Below, piece by piece: positions 9,201 to 16,283 of a stretch of 23,018 bases of DNA. This DNA is from CAZMVU01 sp964569295 (GTDB taxonomy: Bacteria > Hydrogenedentota > Hydrogenedentia > Hydrogenedentales > JAGMZX01). The DNA lies in the NCBI GenBank assembly GCA_964569295.1, contig CAZMVU010000060.1:1-23018 (forward strand), written 5' to 3'. Every line of letters begins with the position of its first letter. Position 1 is the first letter of the stretch. The notes beneath the pieces were generated by a model. That model did no database searches and was not told the origin of the DNA. It saw nothing but the letters and a program-made list of their open reading frames with translations. The translations under genes and the position numbers were made by a program.

Positions 9201-10285
9201 TAAGGCGGGTCGCCGAGCGGCGCCGGGAACTCGGGAGAAAATACGCCGGCACGGATGTGGACACCGAGTGGCTGCCGCCTATGCCGGAGCCGGCCGAACC
9301 CATCGTGCCGGACACACCCGAGAAAGAAGCGGCGGCGGCGCCCGAAGCGCCGGGTTGGCCATTCGGGCCAACGGAGGCGCAGGCACGCCAGGCACGCCTC
9401 GGCACAACCCGCCGCACCATCGACCTGGGCGATGGCGTGCTCATCGAGCTGGTACTCGTTCCTGCGGGCGAATTCGTCATGGGCAGCACCGATGGCCATC
9501 CCGACGAGCAACCCTTGGCAACGGTGACAATCGACAAGCCCTTCTGGATGGCAGCCACGGAGGTGAGTAACGCCCAGTACGCCCGGTTCGACCCCACGCA
9601 CGACAGCCGGGTCGAGTCGAAGCACGGCTACCAGTTCGGTGTCCATGGTTATCCTCTCAATGAGCCCGAGCAGCCCGTGGTGCGCGTGTCGTGGGAGCAG
9701 GCCATGGCGTTCTGCAAATGGCTGAGCACGAAGACCGGCACACCCTTCACCCTGCCCACCGAGGCCACGTGGGAGTATGCGTGCCGCGCCGGCGCCGATT
9801 CGCCTTTCGCCTATGGCACGGACGAAGCAGACTTCTCGCCCTATTCCAATCTCGGCGACGAACAACTGGCGCGCTTGGCCAGCAATCCCTACACCCTCGA
9901 CGAAGCCCTGCCCAATCCGCTACCCTTCGACGACTGGGTTCCCCGGGACACCCGGTTCGATGACGGCGGGTTCGTGTCGACGCCCGTGGGCAGCTACCGG
10001 CCCAACGCCTGGGGACTTCACGATATGCACGGGAACGTGTGGGAGTGGACCCGGTCAGCCTATCACCCGTATCCTTACGACGCCGGGGATGGCCGCAACG
10101 CAATGGCCGGCGATGAGAAGCGCGTGGTGCGCGGCGGCTCCTGGTATGACCGGCCCAAGCGCGCCACCGCCTCGTACCGCCTGGCCTACGCGCCCTGGCA
10201 GCGCGTGTTCAATGTCGGGTTCCGGGTCATGTGCCCGGCCGATGATACGATGGTCGTCCGTATACAGCAGGAAGGAGGTCATTGA
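6218..10285 (+). CDS. NPCBM/HzsA-like propeller/di-haem/FGE-fold fusion, paralogue 2
   Basis: This 1355-residue exported protein (signal peptide about 1-20, ending TLPAWG) is a paralogue of its upstream neighbour along most of its length. It has an extra N-terminal domain, about 60-195, resembling the NPCBM carbohydrate-binding module (GSRTFERGFWAHAPSRLAFNL, AWAGID). A PD40/HzsA-like propeller region, about 300-820, follows. Two haem c motifs come next, CVGCH at 829-833 and CTGCH at 879-883, then an Ala/Pro/Glu-rich linker. A complete FGE/sulfatase-modifying-factor fold spans about 1063-1350 (FVMGSTDGHPDEQPL, MAATEVSNAQYARF, LPTEATWEYACRAG, GLHDMHGNVWEWT, RGGSWYDRPKRA). As in paralogue 1, the cysteines of true FGE after GGSW are replaced. 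The start has GAGGGAG 7 nt upstream and overlaps the previous stop. It likely acts extracytoplasmically on a glycan-associated substrate, with electron transfer through its haems. The function is inferred only. Confidence 0.82.
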   Translation: MSLRRILASLLIAATLPAWGDDAFTPGDSWAESMAAARAACLAQQAETSFEPYRSETVRGGDEPVHIECDVTGLETLTLEATAGPDNYDYDQAIWGEPELVKADGKRVALTILKPESVSVGWGNLRTDKNHQDKPLRIGSRTFERGFWAHAPSRLAFNLGGQFVRFEAWAGIDTAAGKNGSAEFIVDAGENIAGLVWQQLAEAFPEECARFESAVGHGAHLRWFTARSGTAIVRRELRRTMKNLGDYDAPLRTRYKALVAAGRDAPETDWLETFARAEQKHEEFTRYQEQFERFDLAALRLAIEDLGASFPEAYPAPAYLARLDAIAPNMTALREGLAKGDPDAVARSQALLSLRREALMANPLLDFSGLLLVRRHEDSPQLGLPANWQGNCSLPAGGQVNDLAVLSPITPDGMIETLYRPETPRFVGDVDLHFDADRLLFSMPDDRGRFQIWEIGIDGTGLRQVTLGEEHDVDNYDACYLPNGDIIYGSTACYVGIPCVFGGDAVANLHRINPDGTEDRQLCFDQDHNWCPTMLNNGRVLYLRWEYTDLPHSNSRILFHMNPDGTNQAEYMHSNSYWPNGVFFARAIPEHPTKVVGIVTGHHGVRRMGELVVFDPALGRHENTGVVQRIPGRGEPVEPIIRDQLVDDSWPKFLHPYPLSEKYFLVSCKPTPDAHWGIYLVDTFDNMLLLREEPGHVLFEPVPIRKTFRPPQIPDKTNPSEKEGLVYMADVYSGPGLEGIPRGEVKDLRVFTYTFSHRGMGGLLGTIGMDGPWDIKRVLGTVPVEPDGSALFQVPANTPIAVHPLDDEGKALQRMRSWFTAMPGEVLSCVGCHEKQSMLPPSQENRAARRAPSEITPWYGPPRGFSFAREVQPVLDRHCTGCHNGATPPDLRGDAQITDWNSQISGHASPEVGGKFSVAYAELHRYVRRPGIESDNHLLTPMEYHANTTELVQILDKGHYGVALDEEAWDRIITWIDLNAPYHGAWTEILGERRVRRVAERRRELGRKYAGTDVDTEWLPPMPEPAEPIVPDTPEKEAAAAPEAPGWPFGPTEAQARQARLGTTRRTIDLGDGVLIELVLVPAGEFVMGSTDGHPDEQPLATVTIDKPFWMAATEVSNAQYARFDPTHDSRVESKHGYQFGVHGYPLNEPEQPVVRVSWEQAMAFCKWLSTKTGTPFTLPTEATWEYACRAGADSPFAYGTDEADFSPYSNLGDEQLARLASNPYTLDEALPNPLPFDDWVPRDTRFDDGGFVSTPVGSYRPNAWGLHDMHGNVWEWTRSAYHPYPYDAGDGRNAMAGDEKRVVRGGSWYDRPKRATASYRLAYAPWQRVFNVGFRVMCPADDTMVVRIQQEGGH

Positions 10286-10289
10286 GACC

Positions 10290-12128
10290 ATGCACCGGTC
10301 CATCCTTACACGCTGCCTTGCAATCTGCCTTGCCGCGGGCGTGGGCGTCTTCGCCGAAGACGCGCCCACCTACCTGTCGCCGGGACTTCTGGTGATGGAC
10401 GCGCCGCAAGACCTCTTGTACGTCGGCGCCCAGACCGCCAACAAAGTGCTGGTGTTCGATCTCGCAGGCCAGAACGTGGCGCGTGAAATACCGCTCGATG
10501 CCGCACCCACCGGCCTGGCGTTGGCGAGCGATGGCGCCACACTCCTTGCCACCTTGGCCGGCGCACCCGGGAGCATCGCGGTGATCGATGCCGAAGCCGG
10601 CGACGTAGTGCAGGTGATCGAGGCGGGACACACGCCCATGGCGCCGGTGCTCTCGCACGATGACAAGACACTGTACATTGCCAACCGCTTCGATGACGCC
10701 GTTGCGCGAATCGACATGGCAACCGGCGAGGCCGATTGGACCGTGGATGTGGATCGCGAACCGGTGGCGGCGGCGCTTACACCGGACGGCGCGTTTTTGT
10801 TCGTGGCGAACCACCTGCCCTCCGGCGCCTCCGACGGGAAGTATTCGAGCGCGTCCGTTTCTGTCATAGACACCGGGGCGGGTGAGGTCGTGAAAGAGCT
10901 TGCTCTTGGCAATGGCAGCGCGAGCCTGCGCGATGTGTGCATCGCGCCTGACGGCGAGTTCGTGTATGTGACGCATATCGTGGGCCGCTACCAGCTCCCG
11001 ACAACACAACTCGAGCGCGGCTGGATGAATACCAATGCGTTGACGGTTATCGACGCGGCCAGCCAGGAGATTGTCAACACCGTGCTGCTGGACAGCGTGG
11101 ACCTTGGCGCAGCGAATCCCTGGGCGGTGGCGTGTACGGAAGACGGCGAGTACCTCGTGGTGACGCACGCCGGCACCCACGAGATCAGCGTGATCGACCG
11201 CTCCGCACTCCACGACAAACTCGAGCGCGTAGCTCGAGGCGAGGAGGTTTCGCCCGTATCGAAGAAACCGGAAGATGTGCCCAACGACCTCTCCTTTCTC
11301 GTCGACCTGCGGCGGCGCATCGAGCTTACGGGCAATGGCCCGCGTGGACTTGCCCTTGACGGCACGAAAGCCTATGCCGGCGAATACTTCAGTGACACGC
11401 TTTGTGTTGTTGATATCAAAGCGCAAGGCCGGCCTCATCCGGAGTCCATCGCCTTGGGTAACACGGCTGTTATGACGCCCGAGCGCCTCGGCGAGAGGCA
11501 TTTCAACGATGCCAGGCTCTGCTTCCAGCATTGGCAGAGCTGTGTCAGTTGTCATCCCGGCGGGCGCGCCGATGCCTTGAATTGGGACTTGCTCAACGAC
11601 GGCATGGGTAATCCGAAGAATACGAAAAGCCTGTTGCTCTCGCACGAGACACCGCCGGTGATGATCACGGGGGTGCGCCCGGATGCGGAAACGGCGGTCC
11701 GCGCTGGTATAAAGCATATCCAATTCGCCGTGCGGCCGGAGGAAGACGCCCAGGCTATCGACGCGTACCTCAAGTCCATGACCCCCGTGCCGAGTCCGTT
11801 GCTTGTGGCGGGGGAACTGAGCGCCCAGGCGCGCAGGGGCAAGCGGGTTTACGAAAAGGCGGGCTGTGCACACTGCCACTCGGGCAAGTACCACACGGAT
11901 CAGGCATTGTACGATGTCGGCACCGGGCGTGGCCGGGAGGAAAATATCAAGCTGGACACGCCGTCCCTCGTGGAAGTGTGGCGCACGGCGCCGTACCTGC
12001 ACGACGGAAGGGCCGCAACGATACGCGACGTTTTGACCACTTGCAATCCCGATGACCGGCACGGTAAAACATCGGCGCTGGCCGAAAGGGCGTTGGATGC
12101 GCTCGTTGAATATGTGATGTCACTGTAG
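10290..12128 (+). CDS. YVTN beta-propeller/di-haem cytochrome c fusion
   Basis: This 612-residue exported protein has a signal peptide of about 22 residues. Residues about 30-390 are a YVTN-type beta-propeller with repeated units such as LYVGAQTANKVLVFDL, TLYIANRFDDAVARID and EYLVVTHAGTHEISVID. The C-terminal part resembles the cytochrome c peroxidase/MauG-like and di-haem cytochrome families: CVSCH at 418-422, CAHCH at 526-530, and a TPSLVEVWRTAPYLHDGRAA segment. The frame is open further upstream, but the ATG at 10290 is preceded by GAAGGAGGT 10 nt away and starts the signal peptide. The previous stop is 4 bp upstream, so translation is probably coupled. As the last gene of the operon it may pass electrons to or from the two giant haem proteins. 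A peroxidase-like role is possible but unproven. Confidence 0.82.
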   Translation: MHRSILTRCLAICLAAGVGVFAEDAPTYLSPGLLVMDAPQDLLYVGAQTANKVLVFDLAGQNVAREIPLDAAPTGLALASDGATLLATLAGAPGSIAVIDAEAGDVVQVIEAGHTPMAPVLSHDDKTLYIANRFDDAVARIDMATGEADWTVDVDREPVAAALTPDGAFLFVANHLPSGASDGKYSSASVSVIDTGAGEVVKELALGNGSASLRDVCIAPDGEFVYVTHIVGRYQLPTTQLERGWMNTNALTVIDAASQEIVNTVLLDSVDLGAANPWAVACTEDGEYLVVTHAGTHEISVIDRSALHDKLERVARGEEVSPVSKKPEDVPNDLSFLVDLRRRIELTGNGPRGLALDGTKAYAGEYFSDTLCVVDIKAQGRPHPESIALGNTAVMTPERLGERHFNDARLCFQHWQSCVSCHPGGRADALNWDLLNDGMGNPKNTKSLLLSHETPPVMITGVRPDAETAVRAGIKHIQFAVRPEEDAQAIDAYLKSMTPVPSPLLVAGELSAQARRGKRVYEKAGCAHCHSGKYHTDQALYDVGTGRGREENIKLDTPSLVEVWRTAPYLHDGRAATIRDVLTTCNPDDRHGKTSALAERALDALVEYVMSL

Positions 12129-12228
12129 GCTGCTGTTCTTGCGATTGTCGCGCAGCGCCAGGGCGTTGGGCCCCGTGCGAAGCGGACCGTATCCGCAGGT
12201 TAACATGGTTGTCCTTGAGACGAAATAA

Positions 12229-12273
12229 GCCCGTTCTGACTGTGGCCCTACGGGCAGAACCAACCCGGTTTTT
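12229..12273 (+). terminator. Weak terminator-like structure after the operon
   Basis: GTTCTG (12233-12238) can pair with CAGAAC (12255-12260), and an alternative GCCCG/CGGGC stem overlaps it. A small AACC/GGTT stem then runs into TTTTT at 12269-12273. The stems are short and the T-run brief, so this is a tentative terminator for the 2010-12128 operon. Confidence 0.3.
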
Positions 12274-12293
12274 CCAACAAAGCAGTACCTTCC

Positions 12294-13367
12294 ATGAAAA
12301 AAACATTAAGCACCGCAGCGATCGAGCAGGGCGGGATCAGTGAGCGGTTCGTGAGCGCGGTTGCGCAGCCCAGGGAAACGCCGGCATCATTCTTCGATCG
12401 CATGGCAACAGCGGCAGCGCCCGGGCAGTGCGTGGCCCTCGAGGTCTTCGGTGGGCAGCCCGACGCCGCAACCCTCGGGGCATTGCGTAAGGCGTTTCCT
12501 GCGGCATCGACCCCCGCTACCTGGGTCTGCGAGGCGGACGCGGCGCCGGGCAGGGCGCGTGCGGCGCAGGCATGGGTCGTGTCGGGGGCGCCTGTGCAAA
12601 TACTGATGCGTGATGGCATGGCGCACGGGACCGTCTTTGAAGATGAGCATGTCCGCTACGTGCGGGCTGGCGGCCTTTTGCCGCGCGCGGAAACCAGCCG
12701 CCGAGCGCAGACACGCGCGGTATTGGAGGATATGCTGCCTCTCCTGCACGAGGCTGGTATGGACTTCAGCCATGTGGTGCGCACCTGGTTCTACAACGAC
12801 GACATTTTGGCATGGTATGCCGATTTCAATGCGGCCCGGGACGATTTCTTCCGGGAGCAGGCAGTCGGCACGCGGGTGGCGCCCGCCAGCACGGGCATGG
12901 GCGGCGGCAATCCGGCGGGCCGCGCACTGACTGCCAGTGTGCTCGCCGTGCGTCCCAAGTCAGACCAAACTCGGGTATGCCGCGTCGACTCGCCGCTCCA
13001 GTGCCCCGCGAGTGACTACGGGAGCGCGTTCAGCCGGGCTGTCGAAATCGCCACGCCTTCTGCCAAACGGCTGCTGGTATCCGGTACCGCCAGCATTGCT
13101 CCCGAAGGTCACACGCTTCATGTGGACGATGTGCAAGCGCAAATCGCGCATACCTTTCGGGTCGTGTATGCCATGCTGGACGCAAGGGGTATGGGTTGGG
13201 AACACGTGACCCGCGCCATCGGCTACTTCAAACCGGGCGCGGCAACCGTGGCGAGGGAGGCATGGGAGGGGCTGTTTTCCCGCATACCCGCCATACCCGT
13301 TACGAACCACGTATGCCGCGATGACTTGCTGTTTGAAACAGAGGTGGATGCCATTGCAGTCCGTTAG
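12294..13367 (+). CDS. Two-domain Rid (YjgF/UK114) family protein
   Basis: This 357-residue cytoplasmic protein has no signal peptide. Segments typical of the Rid fold appear twice. The first, around 140-215, reads LLHEAGMDFSHVVRTWFYNDD followed by VAPASTGMG and GRALTASVLAV. The second, around 265-355, reads LLVSGTASI, QIAHTFRVVYAMLDARGMGWEHVTRAIGYF and the final EVDAIAV. Single-domain Rid proteins are about 130 residues, so this is a fused or tandem form. Chorismatases of the FkbO/Hyg5 type share such a double arrangement and similar motifs, but I cannot show chorismatase active-site residues. Typical roles of the family are imine/enamine hydrolysis. No strong ribosome binding site precedes the ATG. 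It lies 165 bp after the operon and is probably a separate unit. Confidence 0.7.
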   Translation: MKKTLSTAAIEQGGISERFVSAVAQPRETPASFFDRMATAAAPGQCVALEVFGGQPDAATLGALRKAFPAASTPATWVCEADAAPGRARAAQAWVVSGAPVQILMRDGMAHGTVFEDEHVRYVRAGGLLPRAETSRRAQTRAVLEDMLPLLHEAGMDFSHVVRTWFYNDDILAWYADFNAARDDFFREQAVGTRVAPASTGMGGGNPAGRALTASVLAVRPKSDQTRVCRVDSPLQCPASDYGSAFSRAVEIATPSAKRLLVSGTASIAPEGHTLHVDDVQAQIAHTFRVVYAMLDARGMGWEHVTRAIGYFKPGAATVAREAWEGLFSRIPAIPVTNHVCRDDLLFETEVDAIAVR

Positions 13368-13400
13368 CCCGAAAGACGGCGGCTGCCCCAAAGCGCTATC

Positions 13401-13523
13401 TTGGGGGCTTGCGGCAAGGACGGGCTCGATATCAGCGTTTGGTACCTGATGACCAATCACGTCCACTTGGTGACCGGCCGCGGCCGTCAATTCCGCTGCC
13501 ATAACGAGTATGCGGCAGCATGA
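13401..13523 (+). pseudogene. REP-associated tyrosine transposase (RAYT) fragment
   Basis: In the 284 bp gap between two genes, the plus-strand frame ending in TGA at 13521-13523 reads GLDISVWYLMTNHVHLVTG. The segment LMTNHVHLV is the metal-binding HUH signature of Transposase_17/REP-associated transposases, with the usual preceding aromatic residue. The catalytic tyrosine region and the rest of the roughly 200-residue protein are missing, so only a fragment survives. No start codon or ribosome binding site supports expression. Confidence 0.65.
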
Positions 13524-13583
13524 CGGGGAAGAACGACGCCCGCCCGTCTTCCGCGAAGGAACTGTACGGGCAGTGGAAAAACG

Positions 13584-13612
13584 TGGACGTGCCGGCCTCC
13601 ACCCCGCTATAG
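13584..13612 (+). promoter_or_regulatory. Possible promoter for the beta-helix gene
   Basis: A TATAGT hexamer at about 13607-13612 lies roughly 40 bp before the start codon at 13652. A poor -35 candidate (TGGACG) is about 18 bp upstream. The -10 is good, the -35 is weak. Confidence 0.3.
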
Positions 13613-13651
13613 TGAAGCGTCTACAAAGTTTCCGAAGCGGGAGGGTTTGTC

Positions 13652-16276
13652 ATGTTGAGCAAGGATTTTGTGGCGGTTGTCCTGAGCATTCTCTGTGCGG
13701 TTCTGACGGTGCCTTCTGTTGCCGAAGCGTTCCATGTTTCGCCGGGGGATGACATCCAGCAGCGCTTGGATCAATGGGTGGCGGCGGAAACGCCGGGCGT
13801 GCTCGAACTCGGGCCAGGTACGTACACCATCACCGAGGCGCTGCGGCTGGGCCCGGAACACAGCGGCCTCACAATGCGCGGCGCCGGGCCGGACAAGACC
13901 ATCCTTCATGGTGGCAAGGCCATCACCGGGTGGAGGCAAGAAGGTGATGTGTGGGTGGCGGATATCCCGGAAGTGAAATCCGGCGATTGGGATTTCTCGG
14001 CCATCTTTGTGAACGGCGAACGCCGTGATCCGGCACGGACGCCTAATAGCACAAACTACGCTGGCGACTACCCCACCGATGACGACTTCTTCTATGCAGA
14101 CGGCCCGGTCATGGTGGAAGGCCCGGATGGCAAGCAACAGGCCAGCAACACGCAGTTCCGCTTCCGCGAGGGCGATATCGAGCCGTGGGAAACGCTGGAT
14201 GATGCGGTCTTCGTCATTTTTCACTCGTGGGCGACGTCGCTCCTGCGGGTAAAGGAGGTGGACTGGGAGCGCCGGGTCATCACGTTCACCGGGCCGGCCC
14301 GCTGGCCGTTTTGCCGGTGGAAGCATGACCAGTGGTATTTCATCCAGCATTTGAAAGAAGCGCTCGATGCGCCAGGCGAGTGGTTCCTCGACCGCGCCGC
14401 CGGCAAGCTCTACTACATGCCCATGCCGGACGAGGACATGTCCACCGCCGAAATAATCGCGCCGGTAACGCAACAGTTTCTCGTGGCCGAAGGCGACCCG
14501 GCTAATGGCGCCTTTATCGACGATCTCACGCTCGAGGGCATTGGCTTTCAGTATGGCGAGTACCCCGTCGCCCCCGAGGGCCACAGCGACGCCCAGGCGG
14601 CCTTCGCCGTGCCCGCCGCCGTGCAACTGACCGGTGCGCGCAACGCGGTCATCCGCGAGTGCGAGGTGGCGCACGTGGGCGCCTATGGCGTGTGGTTTCG
14701 CGCGGGTTGCAAGGACGGCCTGATCGAAAGCTGCGAGTTGCGTGACCTGGGCGCGGGCGGCGTGCGCATCGGCGAGGGGGCGAGTCCCGACAGCGAGGCC
14801 GAGGCCACCGAGCGCATCACGGTCAGGAACAACTACCTGCATGACGGCGGCCGCATCTTCCGCAGCGCGGTGGGTGTGTGGATCGGGCGCAGCTCGTACA
14901 ACCTCGCCGCCCACAACGATGTGAGCGACTTCCGCTACAGCGGCTTTTCCGTCGGCTGGTCGTGGGGGTATCAGCCGAGCTCCGCGCACCATAACATCAT
15001 CGAGTATAATCACATCCACGACGTGGGCAAGGGCCAGCTCAGCGACATGGGCGGCATCTACACGCTCGGCGTGTCGCCGGGGACCGTGCTGCGGGGCAAC
15101 TACATCCACGATGTGCTGTCGAACCCGAACATCTCCGGCGGCTGGGGCCTCTACACCGACGAGGGCAGCACCGATATTCTCATGGAGAACAACGTGGTGC
15201 ACCACACGCGTACCGGCACCTTCCACCAGCACTACGGCCGCGAGAACGTGCTGCGCAACAACATCCTCGCCTTTTCCGAGCGCGAACAGATCATCCGCAG
15301 CCGCGAGGAGGACCACATCTCCTTCATCCTCGACGGCAACATCATCTACTTCAGCAACGGCCGCCTGCTCGGTAGCCGTTGGGGCAACGACAACTGGAAG
15401 ATGGACAACAACATTTACTGGGACACCTCGGGACAGGGCTTTACTTTCGCCGGCGATACCTTCGCCGAGTGGCAGGAGCGCGGACACGATGTGCATTCGG
15501 TCATTGCCGACCCGCTGTTCGAGGATATCGAGGGCCGCCATTTCACGTTGAAGCCGGACTCCCCCGCGCTCGAGATGGGCTTCGAGCCTATCGACGTGGC
15601 CAGAGCGGGCATGCAGAAGCGCCCCGCCTGGATGAATGATCCGGCGGATATCGAACGCGAACCCTTCACACCCCCGCAACCGCCGCCGCCTTTCAGCGTG
15701 CGGGACGGCTTCGAGGAAACAGCGGTGGGGGCGCTGCCCGCCCATGCCACCGTGTCGGAAGACGGCAAGGGCACCATCCGCGTGACGGACGAGACCGCCT
15801 TCGAGGGAGACCATTGCCTCGCCATCAACGACGCCGCCGGACTCGCCAAAAGCTACAATCCGCACATGTTCTACGAGCCGCACTTCCGCAAGGGCACAGC
15901 CACTGTCCGCTTTGCGATTCGCCTGGACGAGCAGGCCGTCGTGTACCACGAGTGGCGCGATAACAACCACCCCTACCGCGTGGGGCCGAGCCTGTGGTTT
16001 CATGCCGACGGCCGGGTCATGAGCCAGAACGAGGAGATTGCCCAGGCACCGGCGGGGGCATGGATCAGGGTCGAGGTGCGTGCGGTGCTGGGCGAGGAGG
16101 CTGCGGGCGTTTTCGACCTCACGCTCACGCCGAAAGGCAGCGAGCCGCAAGCCATCGAGAGTCTGCCCTTCGGCTCGAAGGATTTCACGCAGCTCGACTG
16201 GTGTGGGTTCGTGGCCAATGCAGACGCCGATGCCAAGACACACCTGGATGCGCTGGTGATCGAGAAGCTGCCATGA
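13652..16276 (+). CDS. Exported parallel beta-helix enzyme (GH141-like)
   Basis: This 874-residue protein has a signal peptide of about 26 residues (ending SVAEA). The N-terminal part resembles right-handed beta-helix enzymes (TPGVLELGPGTYTITEAL, LTMRGAGPDKT), followed by IFVNGERRDPARTPN and the characteristic APGEWFLDRAAGKLYYMP. Residues about 320-560 hold repeated beta-helix coils, including IRECEVAHVGAYGVWF, NNYLHDGG, YNHIHDVG, MGGIYTLG and LYTDEGSTDILMENNVV. This pattern is shared with GH141-type proteins active on fucose- or xylose-containing glycans. A C-terminal beta-sandwich, about 680-874, looks like a concanavalin/LamG-type module. The start is supported by GGGAGG upstream. The next gene begins 7 bp after its stop, so the two are probably co-transcribed. 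The family call rests on motif resemblance and the substrate is unknown. Confidence 0.72.
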   Translation: MLSKDFVAVVLSILCAVLTVPSVAEAFHVSPGDDIQQRLDQWVAAETPGVLELGPGTYTITEALRLGPEHSGLTMRGAGPDKTILHGGKAITGWRQEGDVWVADIPEVKSGDWDFSAIFVNGERRDPARTPNSTNYAGDYPTDDDFFYADGPVMVEGPDGKQQASNTQFRFREGDIEPWETLDDAVFVIFHSWATSLLRVKEVDWERRVITFTGPARWPFCRWKHDQWYFIQHLKEALDAPGEWFLDRAAGKLYYMPMPDEDMSTAEIIAPVTQQFLVAEGDPANGAFIDDLTLEGIGFQYGEYPVAPEGHSDAQAAFAVPAAVQLTGARNAVIRECEVAHVGAYGVWFRAGCKDGLIESCELRDLGAGGVRIGEGASPDSEAEATERITVRNNYLHDGGRIFRSAVGVWIGRSSYNLAAHNDVSDFRYSGFSVGWSWGYQPSSAHHNIIEYNHIHDVGKGQLSDMGGIYTLGVSPGTVLRGNYIHDVLSNPNISGGWGLYTDEGSTDILMENNVVHHTRTGTFHQHYGRENVLRNNILAFSEREQIIRSREEDHISFILDGNIIYFSNGRLLGSRWGNDNWKMDNNIYWDTSGQGFTFAGDTFAEWQERGHDVHSVIADPLFEDIEGRHFTLKPDSPALEMGFEPIDVARAGMQKRPAWMNDPADIEREPFTPPQPPPPFSVRDGFEETAVGALPAHATVSEDGKGTIRVTDETAFEGDHCLAINDAAGLAKSYNPHMFYEPHFRKGTATVRFAIRLDEQAVVYHEWRDNNHPYRVGPSLWFHADGRVMSQNEEIAQAPAGAWIRVEVRAVLGEEAAGVFDLTLTPKGSEPQAIESLPFGSKDFTQLDWCGFVANADADAKTHLDALVIEKLP

Positions 16277-16283
16277 GGCCAGC

